DNA of 64,000 nt from Ensifer aridi (GCF_002078505.1 NZ_LUAV01000032.1:124001-188000); one strand, 5' to 3'; positions 17,257 to 26,189 are shown, counted from the first letter of the stretch. Notes: a model not told the origin generated them from the sequence alone. Numbers and translations: made by a program.

Positions 17257-19045
17257 TCCCCTTCTTCCCGGTGCCTTTTCCAAGGAACTCTGGCAACAGG
17301 TCTCCGGACGTCTTCTGGCCAAGGTCATTGAGGAGTTCGCCTACGAGCGCGTCTTCGGCGTCGAAGAGGAAAAACCGGGACACTACCGCTTCGATATCGG
17401 CGAGGTTCAGTATCGCTTCAGAGCCAAGCGCTATGTCTTCGACAACCTCTCGGTCGATCCTGCGAGCATCGTCAGGAGGGAGAGCGGCAGCGACGTCCTC
17501 ATCCATGACCCGCTTGCCTTCTGCGCGGAGGTGCTGCAGAAGATCGGCGTCAAGCCGATGACGGTCGCGCATTTCATCAAAGAGCTCGGCAATACGCTCG
17601 TCGCCGATGCGCATATCGCCGCCCGGGCGTCGAAGACCGGTGCGGAGCTTGCTGAACTCGACGATGTTCGCATGGAAGGCGAGACCACGGGCCATCCCTG
17701 GGTCACCGTCAGCAAAGGCCGCATCGGTCTCGGCTATTCCGACTATCTTGCCTTTACGCCGGAAAACCAGACGCCGACGGAGGTGCTTTGGCTCGCTGTC
17801 GACAAGGATCGCGCCTCTTTCGTCGCGGAACCTACGCTCACGAACGAGGGGCTTGTCCGCGAGGCTGTCGGCGTGTCGCGCTACGATGCGTTCTGCGCCG
17901 AGCTCTCCGCGCATGGGGGCTCCACCGAAACGCACTACATGATGCCGGTCCATCCCTGGCAGTGGGATCACATGATCGTGCCGCATTTCGCCGCCGACAT
18001 CGCCTCCGGGCATATAGTGCTGCTCGGCAAGGGAGACGATCTCTATCTGCCGCAGCAATCCGTGCGGACTTTGTCGAACATCTCTCATCCGGAGAAATCG
18101 ACGTTGAAACTGTGCATGACCATCCTGAATACGGCAGTCTACCGAGGCATACCCGGAAAGCGCGCGCTGACGGCGGCGCCGCTGACGACGTGGCTCGATG
18201 AGTTGCTGGTCAGGGATCGTTTCCTGTCGGAGGAGTGCGGCCTCGTCCTGCTCGGCGAACGCGCGGGCATGCACTATGTCCACCCGCAGTTCTCGCAGAT
18301 CGAGGGCGCGCCCTATCAGTTCAACGAGATGCTCGGCTGCCTGTGGCGCGACAGCCTGGCCGCACATCTGAAGCCCGGCGAGACCGGCATGCCGCTTGCT
18401 GCTCTCCTGCATGCCGGCACGGACGGCAAGCCGGTCATCCAGGCACTGGCCGAGAAAACAGGCATTACCGTATCGGATTGGATGGCGCGCTTCTTCGATG
18501 TCGTCATCCCGCCGGTTTTTCATCTGCTTGCGAAGCACGGCCTTGCTTTCTCGGCGCACGGCCAGAATGCGACGCTCATTCTGAAGAATGGCCGCCCGGA
18601 ACGTCTGGCGCTACGCGACTTCATCGACGACGTCGTCGTCTGCGATCAGGAATTTCCCGAAACCGCCACCGTGCCGGAGAAGGTTCGGGCCGTCCTCCTG
18701 TGCCTGCCCGCCGACTTCCTGATCCACTTCATCCAAACGACACTTTTCATTTGCGTCTTCCGCTACATGTCGGTCCTGCTCGACCAGCGCTCCGGCCTCT
18801 CCGAAGCCGCCTTTTGGGCCTTGGTGCGCGACACGGTGCTTAAGTATCAAAGGCGCTTCCCGGAGATGGAATCGCGTTTCGCGATCTTCGATCTCTTCGG
18901 CGACGAATATCCGCGCCTTTGCCTGAACCGGGTTCGCTTGTTCACGCATGGCTATGCCGATGACGACGAACGCCCGGTCCCGGACTTCCAGGGTATGGTG
19001 GACAATCCGTTGGTCGCCTTCGAGAAGCGCAGCAACGCGGCCTAG
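17240..19045 (+). CDS. rhbF: NIS siderophore synthetase RhbF (IucA/IucC family)
   Basis: A 601-residue second IucA/IucC synthetase. Motifs are MMPVHPWQWDHM, LPQQSVRTLSNISHPEKSTL, KLCMTILNTAVYRGIPG and FSAHGQNATLILKNGRPERL. With RhbC it joins citrate to the two hydroxamate arms. ATG 17240 has CAGGAG at good spacing and lies inside the end of rhbE. It is the last gene of the operon and runs toward rhrA; a strong hairpin between them ends both transcripts. Confidence 0.92.
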   Translation: MPMRHDPLLPGAFSKELWQQVSGRLLAKVIEEFAYERVFGVEEEKPGHYRFDIGEVQYRFRAKRYVFDNLSVDPASIVRRESGSDVLIHDPLAFCAEVLQKIGVKPMTVAHFIKELGNTLVADAHIAARASKTGAELAELDDVRMEGETTGHPWVTVSKGRIGLGYSDYLAFTPENQTPTEVLWLAVDKDRASFVAEPTLTNEGLVREAVGVSRYDAFCAELSAHGGSTETHYMMPVHPWQWDHMIVPHFAADIASGHIVLLGKGDDLYLPQQSVRTLSNISHPEKSTLKLCMTILNTAVYRGIPGKRALTAAPLTTWLDELLVRDRFLSEECGLVLLGERAGMHYVHPQFSQIEGAPYQFNEMLGCLWRDSLAAHLKPGETGMPLAALLHAGTDGKPVIQALAEKTGITVSDWMARFFDVVIPPVFHLLAKHGLAFSAHGQNATLILKNGRPERLALRDFIDDVVVCDQEFPETATVPEKVRAVLLCLPADFLIHFIQTTLFICVFRYMSVLLDQRSGLSEAAFWALVRDTVLKYQRRFPEMESRFAIFDLFGDEYPRLCLNRVRLFTHGYADDDERPVPDFQGMVDNPLVAFEKRSNAA

Positions 19046-19070
19046 CTGCGCTCAAGCTCTGAAGAACAGG

Positions 19071-19096
19071 AAGGGCTGCCCCGATGGGCGGCCCTT
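19071..19096. terminator. Bidirectional hairpin terminator between rhbF and rhrA
   Basis: Arms AAGGGC-T-GCCC and GGGC-G-GCCCTT enclose a CGAT loop, giving a ten-pair stem with one mismatch. It stands in the 64-base gap between the convergent rhbF and rhrA genes. A short T tract is lacking, so efficiency is uncertain. Confidence 0.7.
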
Positions 19097-19109
19097 CGCA
19101 TTGGAATTG

Positions 19110-20057
19110 TCAGGCTGCCATGGCGGCGAGCCGGCGCAGGTCGGAGGGGCGCACGCCATAGCGGCTTCTGAAAGTGCGGTTGAAGTACGAAAGATCGTTG
19201 AAGCCGACATTGTAGGCGATCTGGCTGATCGAGGTGGAGTTGCCTTCCGCCAGGATGAGGTCCTTCGCAAGCGCAAGCCGCCGGCCGAGCAGATAGCGAG
19301 AGAAAGTTGCTCCCTCCCGACTGAAGAACTTCTGGATTGCCCTGGGTGTGATGCCCTCGGCCTGCGCCACGTCGGTGATCGAGAAAGAGCCGTTCGCGAG
19401 ATTCTGCTCGATCAACCTCTTTATCGAGGCCATGCGGTTCTGCGGCGCGTCTCGCGGCCCCATATTCCCGACATGCTCGGCAAGCACCGGCAGAAGATCG
19501 TAGAAATGAGCGACCATCATGCCCGCATGCTCCTCGCTCTGGTATTCCTGTCTCAGAAGATAGCCGGCATAATTCGTCAGGAGTTGCAGCGGCAGGCAAT
19601 CCGCTGCGAGCGGTTGCATCATCACCGGCTTCAAAGCACTGCGCACCGCGGCAACTGCATAGGCGGGAAGGTGCGCGCAATCGAAACGACCGCCTTCCGG
19701 CAGGGTGATTTCGAACGACGCGTCGGCGGGAAGAAAGATCACGTCTCCGCGAGGCGTCTTCACCACCTTGCGGCGATGATGCACGACAAGCGGACCGTCC
19801 ATCGCGCGCATGATCACGATGCCGGCATCACTTACGCCATTTGCCGCCAGACGAAGCGGCGTCTTTGGAAAGTAGACCGTCGCCAGCGAAAGAGACACAT
19901 ATCGCCAGAACAATCCGGTCAAACCGGCCAGATCGCCCTCGTCCGTGGCGATCGTCGCCTCTCCGAGCATGTCCAGGAGAATGCTCCTGCAAACGAGTCT
20001 GCTTTCGTGATCCGGCAGAGAAAGCGTGCCGAATTTCAGCGGTCGGATTATCTCCAT
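19110..20057 (-). CDS. rhrA: AraC-family activator of the rhizobactin regulon, RhrA
   Basis: A 315-residue AraC/XylS regulator. The C-terminal double helix-turn-helix spans about residues 215-310 (FSITDVAQAEGITPRAIQKF, then STSISQIAYNVGFNDLSYFN and FRSRYGVRPSDLRRL); the N-terminal part is an effector or dimerisation domain. RhrA activates rhbABCDEF and rhtA under iron limitation in S. meliloti. I use ATG 20057 (AGGAAAGG upstream); an ATG at 20090 is in frame and would add 11 residues but lacks a site. It is divergent from rhtA and convergent with rhbF. Confidence 0.9.
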   Translation of the reverse strand: MEIIRPLKFGTLSLPDHESRLVCRSILLDMLGEATIATDEGDLAGLTGLFWRYVSLSLATVYFPKTPLRLAANGVSDAGIVIMRAMDGPLVVHHRRKVVKTPRGDVIFLPADASFEITLPEGGRFDCAHLPAYAVAAVRSALKPVMMQPLAADCLPLQLLTNYAGYLLRQEYQSEEHAGMMVAHFYDLLPVLAEHVGNMGPRDAPQNRMASIKRLIEQNLANGSFSITDVAQAEGITPRAIQKFFSREGATFSRYLLGRRLALAKDLILAEGNSTSISQIAYNVGFNDLSYFNRTFRSRYGVRPSDLRRLAAMAA

Positions 20058-20140
20058 GTCGTGGCCAGCCTTTCCTGTTGACGTTCGCATCCGTCCAAAT
20101 GAGGTTCGCCATTATCCAAGCGGCGAACACCCTTAACCCA

Positions 20141-20169
20141 TAAAACATGACTTAAATAGTCTTGTATTT
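20141..20169. promoter_or_regulatory. Iron-responsive operator-like palindrome upstream of rhtA
   Basis: Imperfect palindrome with arms TAAAACATGACT (20141-20152) and AGTCTTGTATTT (20158-20169) around TAAAT; 9 of 12 positions pair. It contains TGA-N9-TCT, one base from the TGA-N9-TCA iron-responsive core. It lies between the divergent rhrA and rhtA genes, 50 bases before the rhtA ATG, in the position of a promoter operator. Confidence 0.55.
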
Positions 20170-20219
20170 ACGGATTGCCCGCTGTCTGCGGCGGCAATTT
20201 TCTGTACGCAGGGGGCGTT

Positions 20220-22460
20220 ATGGGTATGAATGAGAATGGCGGCGTTGGCCTTTGCGTCTTCGCCGTGGCATTGGCGGTTGGCACGAGTGCGCTTGCTCAG
20301 GAGGGAACCGATCAGGCCGAGGCTGCGACAAACCTGGAAGAGATCGTCGTAACGGGCGGCCGATCGCCCCAGCAGATATCGGAAATCGCTCGCACCATCT
20401 ATGTCGTCGATTCGGATGAGATCCAGGCGGAGGCCCGCTCCGGCAAGACGCTGCAGCAGATCCTCGGCGACAAGGTCCCAAGCTTCGATCCCGCGAGCGA
20501 GGGGGCGCGCACTTCCTTCGGGCAGAATCTGCGCGGCCGGCCACCGCTGATCCTCATCGACGGCGTCTCGATGAATTCGGCACGCTCGCTGAGCCGCCAG
20601 TTCGACGCGATCGATCCCTTCAATATCGAACGGGTAGAGGTGCTGTCCGGGGCGACCGCGATCTACGGCGGAAACGCCACCGGCGGCATCATCAACATCA
20701 TCACGAAGAAGGGTAAGGACGCGGAGCAGGGGCTTCATGCGGAAGTGACCGGCGGCATGGGCAGCGGCTTTGCCGGCAGCCAGGATTTCGACCGCAATGC
20801 GGCCGGCGCCGTCACCTACAACAGCGACAATTGGGATGCCCGCTTCTCGATCGCAGGCAACAAAACCGGCGCCTTTTACGACGGCAGCGGCACGATCCTG
20901 ATCCCCGACATCACGCAGACCTCCACGGCGTTCAACGAGCGCATCGACGTGATGGGGTCGATCGGTTACCAGATCGACGAAGGCCGCCGGCTCGAATTCT
21001 CCGGGCAATATTTCGACAGCAAACAGGAGTCGGACTACGGGCTTTATTACGGGCCTGGCCTTGGAGCGCTGCTCGGCAATCCGAGCTTGTTCGAAACGCG
21101 TGAGGGATACGAGTCCGATTTCAACCCGCAAACCCGCCGTTCGATGTTCAACCTCACCTACACCGACGACGACGTTTTCGGGCAACAACTGTTGCTGCAA
21201 GGCGCTTACAGAAACGAGAAAATCCGTTTCCATCCCTTCCCTAATGTTACGAGCGATACCGGCCTTTATTTCTTCGGTAGTTCGCAAGACACCGACTACT
21301 ACAGCATCAGGGCCGCCCTGATCGCTGAACCCACCGACCAGTTGAAGATCACCTATGGCATCGATGCCGATCGGGATTCGTTCAAGTCGCGTCAGAACAT
21401 CTTCGACCTTAGGACGGCCGCAAGCAGCGGGGGTCTGGATTTCAACACGATCGGCATCACCGGCCTCTATCCGGATATCGATGTTACGACCGTTGCCGGG
21501 TTTGCGGAGGCCAGCTACGAGGCGACCGACAGGCTGACGCTGAACGGCGGCGTGCGCTACCAATTTGTCAAGACCGAGGTGTCCGATTTCATCGGTGCGG
21601 CGCAGCAGATCGCGATTCTTCAGGGACGAGCGACATCCGCCGATGCCATACCGGGCGGCGAAGTCGAGTATGATGCCGCCCTGTTCAGCGCCGGCGCGAC
21701 CTACGAGTTGACCAATTCGCAGCAGGTTTACGCCAACTTCAGCCAGGGCTTCGAACTGCCGGATCCCGCCAGGTACTACGGGATTGGCGTCTATTCGCTA
21801 TCGGGCGGACGCTACACGCTCGTCGACAGTGTGAATGTCGGCGATTCAGCGCTGGAAGCGATCAAGACCAACTCGTTCGAAATCGGCTATCGTCTTGACG
21901 ACGGCACCTACAATCTCGAAACCGCGGCTTACTACTCGTTCTCCGACCGCTCCATTAATCTCAATCGCTCGACGCTCGCGGTTGAGGTCGTCGATCAAGA
22001 GAGACGCGTCTACGGCATTGAAGGAAAGGCGGGCGTAAAGCTCGACCACGGCTTCGACGTGGGAATGCTGGGCCATTGGGTGAGAACGGAGGTCAAAGGC
22101 GACGACGGCTGGGAACAGGACTCCGTCGGCAGCGCGAGCGTCTCGAAGCTTGGCGGCTATGTCGGCTGGACCAACGACGCCCTCAGCCTGAAATTCGCCG
22201 GCCAGCACGTCTTCGAGCTCACCGATGCCGATGGCTTCACGATCGATGACTACACGCTCTTCGATTTGACCGGCGGCTACACTTTCGAGAACACGGATAC
22301 CACTTTGAATTTCGGCATCCATAACGTCTTCGACACCGACTACACCACGGTCTGGGGCTCGCGCGCCAAGGCCCTTTATGGCGCTTTGGCCGACGAATCC
22401 ATATTCGACTACAAGGGCCGCGGACGTACATTCGCAGTCTCGCTGACGAAAGTCTTCTGA
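20220..22460 (+). CDS. rhtA: TonB-dependent ferric rhizobactin outer-membrane receptor RhtA
   Basis: A 746-residue outer-membrane receptor. It has a signal peptide (VGLCVFAVALAVGTSALAQ), a TonB box EEIVVT at residues 40-45, a plug domain (IDGVSMNSARSLSRQF, then VEVLSGATAIYGGNATGGII) and a beta barrel ending in the usual terminal phenylalanine (VSLTKVF). It takes up ferric rhizobactin 1021 with TonB energy and passes it on to RhtX. I use the ATG at 20220 after GGGGGCGTT; ATG 20226 is equally possible. The stop overlaps the next gene's ATG (TGATG). Confidence 0.93.
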   Translation: MGMNENGGVGLCVFAVALAVGTSALAQEGTDQAEAATNLEEIVVTGGRSPQQISEIARTIYVVDSDEIQAEARSGKTLQQILGDKVPSFDPASEGARTSFGQNLRGRPPLILIDGVSMNSARSLSRQFDAIDPFNIERVEVLSGATAIYGGNATGGIINIITKKGKDAEQGLHAEVTGGMGSGFAGSQDFDRNAAGAVTYNSDNWDARFSIAGNKTGAFYDGSGTILIPDITQTSTAFNERIDVMGSIGYQIDEGRRLEFSGQYFDSKQESDYGLYYGPGLGALLGNPSLFETREGYESDFNPQTRRSMFNLTYTDDDVFGQQLLLQGAYRNEKIRFHPFPNVTSDTGLYFFGSSQDTDYYSIRAALIAEPTDQLKITYGIDADRDSFKSRQNIFDLRTAASSGGLDFNTIGITGLYPDIDVTTVAGFAEASYEATDRLTLNGGVRYQFVKTEVSDFIGAAQQIAILQGRATSADAIPGGEVEYDAALFSAGATYELTNSQQVYANFSQGFELPDPARYYGIGVYSLSGGRYTLVDSVNVGDSALEAIKTNSFEIGYRLDDGTYNLETAAYYSFSDRSINLNRSTLAVEVVDQERRVYGIEGKAGVKLDHGFDVGMLGHWVRTEVKGDDGWEQDSVGSASVSKLGGYVGWTNDALSLKFAGQHVFELTDADGFTIDDYTLFDLTGGYTFENTDTTLNFGIHNVFDTDYTTVWGSRAKALYGALADESIFDYKGRGRTFAVSLTKVF

Positions 22461-23551
22461 TGGACCAGGCCCATCAAGGAGAGCGCAATTCGCCGCCGGG
22501 CGAGAGCCGCGAGGCTCACATTTGCGGCGGCGGGTTCCGATCCCTTCAGCTCCAGGCGTGCGGCCCGGTGGAGGTGTCGGAGGCGGGGTCCACCATGTCG
22601 GTCTCGGCGGCCAGCAACGACCGCGCGATCTTCGAGCTCAGGGACGGGGCGTTGACCGTTGAGGACCTGGGCGCCGCCGATGGCTTGCGGCTTGCCTGGG
22701 CCGTTTTCGAATATCTGTTCGCGACGAAAACGGAAATGGTCTCGGTCTCACTTGAGGGGGAAGGCTGGCAGCCCCTGCTGCCGGGATTGCATGAGCGCGG
22801 CCTTGTGGTCGAGAGCGCCGTTGCGCCGCGGTCTGTGTTTGCCGAGATGTTCTGGCAGATGCCTGAGACCTGGACAGGCTCGCCGTCACTCGCCTTCCCA
22901 CGGCGCGACGTTTTCGACGGAAAGGCCGAGCATCCTCTGCGGCCGTCGAAGCCGGTCGGATGCGTCTATGCCAGGTTCATACCATGGCTCTCCGGCACGC
23001 TGTCGTTCCACGTCGCAACCCTCGCCGACCTGCCCGACGTTCATCGCTGGATGAACGATCCGAGGGTGGACGAATTCTGGAACGAGGCAGGAAGCGAAAC
23101 CGACCACCGACAGTATCTGGAGCGCATGTTCGCCGATCCCCATATCATTCCTCTCATCGGCCGCTTCGACGAACGGCCCTTCTCGTATTTCGAGATCTAC
23201 TGGGCAAAGGAAGATGTGATCGGCCCTTTCTGCAGTGCCGGCGACTACGATCGCGGCTGTCACGTCATCGTCGGAGAGGAGTCCTTTCGCGGGAAGCCGT
23301 GGTTCACGGCTTGGCTGCCTTCTCTTCTGCATCTGATGTTCCTCGACGACCCGCGAACCGAGCGGATCGTACAGGAACCGAGCGCGGCCCATCACCGCCA
23401 GCTCCGTAATTTGCAGCGCTCGGGATTCGCTCACATAAGAAGCGTCAACCTCCCGGCGAAACGGGCGGCAATCATGTCGATCTCCAGACAGCACTTCTTT
23501 TCGAACCGGCTATGGCACCCGACCGCCGCTCAAGACGGGAGGGAATCATGA
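22460..23551 (+). CDS. IucB/RhbD-like siderophore acyltransferase (probable rhizobactin lipid-arm enzyme)
   Basis: A 363-residue GNAT-type protein whose C-terminal 195 residues parallel RhbD block by block: HRWMNDPRVDEFWNE, SYFEIYWAKEDVIGPF, DRGCHVIVGEESFRGKPWFT and ERIVQEPSAAHHRQL. The 165-residue N-terminal part is extra and resembles the two-domain layout of IucB. Starting at the rhtA stop (TGATG), it is probably read as part of an rhtA transcript. Rhizobactin 1021 carries a trans-2-decenoyl group that RhbD, an acetyltransferase, does not explain; this protein is a plausible N-acyltransferase for it. I recall an S. meliloti homologue next to the locus (sometimes called rhbG) but am not certain. 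An alternative start is ATG 22595. Confidence 0.75.
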   Translation: MDQAHQGERNSPPGESREAHICGGGFRSLQLQACGPVEVSEAGSTMSVSAASNDRAIFELRDGALTVEDLGAADGLRLAWAVFEYLFATKTEMVSVSLEGEGWQPLLPGLHERGLVVESAVAPRSVFAEMFWQMPETWTGSPSLAFPRRDVFDGKAEHPLRPSKPVGCVYARFIPWLSGTLSFHVATLADLPDVHRWMNDPRVDEFWNEAGSETDHRQYLERMFADPHIIPLIGRFDERPFSYFEIYWAKEDVIGPFCSAGDYDRGCHVIVGEESFRGKPWFTAWLPSLLHLMFLDDPRTERIVQEPSAAHHRQLRNLQRSGFAHIRSVNLPAKRAAIMSISRQHFFSNRLWHPTAAQDGRES

Positions 23552-24600
23552 GGGGGTTCCCTTACGGTCTGCAGGCGAAAATCATAGCGGAGAAGCCTGA
23601 GCACCTCTTCGAGCACCTGCACGAACACTTGATCGAGCACGATGTCGATACCAGCCTCTCGGGCGGCAGCTTGTTCGTCGATCTCGCGGCAGTGTCGGGA
23701 ACATTGAGTCTGACGGAAAGCGGCATTGAAGTGGATGTTTCCGCCGCCGACCTCGAGGCCCTCTATTTCGTCAAGGTGTGGCTCGAGGACGCTGTCACGG
23801 ATGGGCCTGACGCTCGAACAATTCGGGTCGAGTGGACCGAGAGCGGTCTTCAACGCCATCTGCCGCCCAGCTTCTCCGTCCTCACGGTCGACAGCGTTAC
23901 AGATATCACGCCACGGCTGAGGCGCGTCAGGTTTCGGGTGGCGGATGCGAGCCGCTTCGACACTTCGGACGACATGCATTTGCGGATCCTCTTCAATCTC
24001 CGGGAGATCGCCGAACAACATGCGTGGCAGCAGAGCCGGCAGGGGGCGCCACGATCCGATATCAGGCCGATCTGGCGCGCTTACACAGTCCGTTTCGCCG
24101 ATCGGGCAAGCAACACAATCGCCATCGATTTCCTCATGCACGATGCGGAAGGCCCCGGTTGCTGTTGGGCAAGGGACGCGAAGCACGGTGACGTGATCGG
24201 GGCAGCAGGGCCGAGCGGCGGCGGCCTCGCCGAGGCTCAGTGGTATCTTCTTGCCGGAGACGAGACTGCTCTGCCGGCGATTTCCCGCATTCTGGAATCG
24301 TTCGACGAAACCACGGCTGCAACGGTGATCATCGAGGTTGCGACTTCGGCGGACGTTATGCCCTTCGCGAGCCCGGCGGCAGTCGAGGTCAAATGGCTGT
24401 ACCGGAACGCGAGCGGTGGCGACTGTCGGGGTGACCTCGTGCAGGCGATCGCCACCGCAAACATTCCGGATGCTTCGCGGAAGCGATTTGCGTGGGTAGC
24501 CTGCGAAGCAAAGGCGGCGAAAAAAGTTCGTGCGATCCTTCGCGATCGAGGGCTTGCGAAAGACGAGCAATCAGTCGCGGCCTATTGGCATGCGGTGTGA
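23548..24600 (+). CDS. DUF2218 - siderophore-interacting protein (SIP) fusion, ferric-siderophore reductase
   Basis: A 350-residue protein with two parts. Residues about 8-95 (KPEHLFEHLHEHLIEHD, then GTLSLTESGIEVDVSAADLE) match the small DUF2218 domain; about 105-348 are a ViuB/SIP flavin reductase: RLRRVRFRVAD, WRAYTVR, GAAGPSGGG, YLLAGDETALPAISRIL and a C-terminal WVACEAKAAKKVR. SIP enzymes reduce ferric siderophores in the cytoplasm with NAD(P)H and FAD, releasing iron. ATG 23548 overlaps the previous stop by four bases (ATGA), so rhtA, the acyltransferase and this gene form a coupled set. It gives the locus an iron-release step after RhtX import. Confidence 0.85.
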   Translation: MRGFPYGLQAKIIAEKPEHLFEHLHEHLIEHDVDTSLSGGSLFVDLAAVSGTLSLTESGIEVDVSAADLEALYFVKVWLEDAVTDGPDARTIRVEWTESGLQRHLPPSFSVLTVDSVTDITPRLRRVRFRVADASRFDTSDDMHLRILFNLREIAEQHAWQQSRQGAPRSDIRPIWRAYTVRFADRASNTIAIDFLMHDAEGPGCCWARDAKHGDVIGAAGPSGGGLAEAQWYLLAGDETALPAISRILESFDETTAATVIIEVATSADVMPFASPAAVEVKWLYRNASGGDCRGDLVQAIATANIPDASRKRFAWVACEAKAAKKVRAILRDRGLAKDEQSVAAYWHAV

Positions 24601-24627
24601 GCCGATCAGGACCGACGCGAGAAAGGT

Positions 24628-25029
24628 TCACTCGACCGGAACGACGAGCGGCACTCCTTTTTCGACGATATACGTCGCGAGCTCCGATGCGCTGCCGCTG
24701 CCGACATTCTTTGCCACATGGGCCACTCCGGCCGGAATGAACAGCGTCTCGCCGGCATGAAGCGTGACCGGCGATCTCCCTTCGAGCTGATACTCCAGCG
24801 AGCCTTCGAGGACATAGGCGACCTCTTCGCCCGGATGGGAGTGCTTGATGGAGACGGCGCCCGGGTCGAAGTCGACGCGCACCTGGTCAACCTCGCGCGC
24901 AGGCACGCTGAGATCGTGCTGCAACAAATCGGTGCGCCGGAGTCCAGGTTGCTGAGCCTGCGCTGCGGCCAGCGTCAATCCGCTGCCGACGATCAGCAAC
25001 GCTGCGGCCATGATCCGAGTGTTTTTCAT
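24628..25029 (-). CDS. Exported cupin-domain protein
   Basis: A 133-residue protein with an N-terminal signal peptide (MKNTRIMAAALLIVGSGLTL ending AAAQAQ) and a single cupin fold with metal-ligand motifs: KHSHPGEEVAYVLEGSLE (cupin motif 1 with His-x-His and Glu) and FIPAGVAHVAKNVG (motif 2 His). Small periplasmic cupins often have unknown enzymatic or binding roles. It converges on the SIP gene with 27 bases between, and diverges from the TSUP transporter. Confidence 0.82.
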   Translation of the reverse strand: MKNTRIMAAALLIVGSGLTLAAAQAQQPGLRRTDLLQHDLSVPAREVDQVRVDFDPGAVSIKHSHPGEEVAYVLEGSLEYQLEGRSPVTLHAGETLFIPAGVAHVAKNVGSGSASELATYIVEKGVPLVVPVE

Positions 25030-25412
25030 AGGGTCATCCTTTCATGACTTTGGTCGAGCTTTTGTCTCGAAGCCGCGGTCATTTCAGCGCAGGCATGTAT
25101 TGGCGATGTGTCGGCTGGGCCGGGCTTTTGTAAGCCGATGTATTCGCGGATGCAGCGGCCGCGCACTTGGAGCGGCTAGCGTTCAATGAAGCCCAAGACC
25201 ACCGGGATAGATCATACGATTAACGTGCATTCTGGAGAGAGCACGCTCCTATCGAGCCGCACTCGCGGAACAAGCCCGACGCATGCTCCGTTTTCTTGCG
25301 TGCCAAGAGCATCACGACCGCAACTTGGTCGAGCGAAAAAGCCTCCGTGTGCCATTGCACATGTGAGGCTTCGTTATGCGCTAGGCCAAACGACTCATAG
25401 GCGGAGCCTCTC
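25030..25412. promoter_or_regulatory. Divergent intergenic region between cupin gene and TSUP exporter
   Basis: A 383-base gap without a convincing gene. The only clear structure is a hairpin at 25341-25369, in the presumed leader of the TSUP gene. A short open frame beginning at 25186 overlaps the exporter start and has no ribosome site. Confidence 0.5.
25341..25369 (+). promoter_or_regulatory. Hairpin in the leader of the TSUP exporter gene
   Basis: GCCTC-CG-TGTGC, loop CATT, then GCACA-TGT-GAGGC forms a ten-pair stem with a small internal loop. It ends 43 bases before the ATG at 25413. It could be an attenuator or protein-binding stem. I do not recognise a known riboswitch. Confidence 0.35.
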
Positions 25413-26189
25413 ATGGAAGAATTTCTACTGTTCGCGGCAGTCGGGTTTCTGGCCCAGGCGGTCGACGGTGCTCTTGGGATGGCCTACGGCGTGATCTCTT
25501 CGACGGTGCTCCTCGCCTTCGGCGTGCCACCGGCGCAAGCATCGGCATCCGCTCATGCTGCGGAACTGTTCACCACGGCCGCTTCCGGGTCGGCTCATCT
25601 TTATCATCGCAACATCGATTGGAAACTGTTCCGGCGGCTGATCCCCTTCGGTGTCTGCGGGAGCATGCTCGGCGCCTTCGTCGTCACCTCGTTTGACGGA
25701 GACCAGGTCAAGCCATTCGTGACAGCCTATCTCGCCGTCATCGGGAGCTGGCTCTTATATCGGTCGTTCTATCGTATTCCCACCAATCCGGTGAAACTAA
25801 GGATAGTAGCGCCGCTCGGCGCAACCGCCGGATTCCTGGATGCGGCAGGCGGAGGCGGCTGGGGGCCCGTCGCAACCACCGGTCTGCTCGGCGCGGGCGG
25901 CCAGCCGCGTTTGGTAATCGGCACCGTCAATGCGAGCGAGTTCCTGATTGCCCTTTCAGTGTCGCTGAGCTTCCTCGCCACGATCGTGACCGGTCACTGG
26001 GTGGAAGCCGGCGAATTCCGCGATTATCTGACCTCCGTTGGCGGGCTGATCATTGGGGGCGTGATAGCAGCGCCGCTGGCTGGCTGGATGGTCAAGACCC
26101 TACGGGAGAAAATGCTCCTGCGGCTCGTCGGATCCCTGATCACGCTTTTGGCCGGCTACCAGACCCTCGAACAGACCGGAGCGCTGTGA
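25413..26189 (+). CDS. TSUP-family (TauE/SafE) sulfite/organosulfonate-type exporter
   Basis: A 258-residue membrane protein with seven to eight hydrophobic segments and the family repeats: FLAQAVDGALGMAYGVISS near the start and AAGGGGWGPVATTGLLGAGG in the second half, followed by IGTVNASEF. TSUP proteins move sulfite, sulfoacetate or other small sulfur or organic anions across the inner membrane. ATG 25413 follows CATAGGCGGAGCCTCTC. The last 50 bases overlap the convergent GNAT gene. Confidence 0.88.
   Translation: MEEFLLFAAVGFLAQAVDGALGMAYGVISSTVLLAFGVPPAQASASAHAAELFTTAASGSAHLYHRNIDWKLFRRLIPFGVCGSMLGAFVVTSFDGDQVKPFVTAYLAVIGSWLLYRSFYRIPTNPVKLRIVAPLGATAGFLDAAGGGGWGPVATTGLLGAGGQPRLVIGTVNASEFLIALSVSLSFLATIVTGHWVEAGEFRDYLTSVGGLIIGGVIAAPLAGWMVKTLREKMLLRLVGSLITLLAGYQTLEQTGAL

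Noticed and set aside
25030..25412. SAM-type riboswitch before the TSUP gene
   Set aside because: Only one short stem was found; none of the conserved riboswitch cores I know could be traced.
25186..25494. 102-residue open frame upstream of the TSUP gene
   Set aside because: It overlaps the exporter start in another frame, has no ribosome site and looks random.
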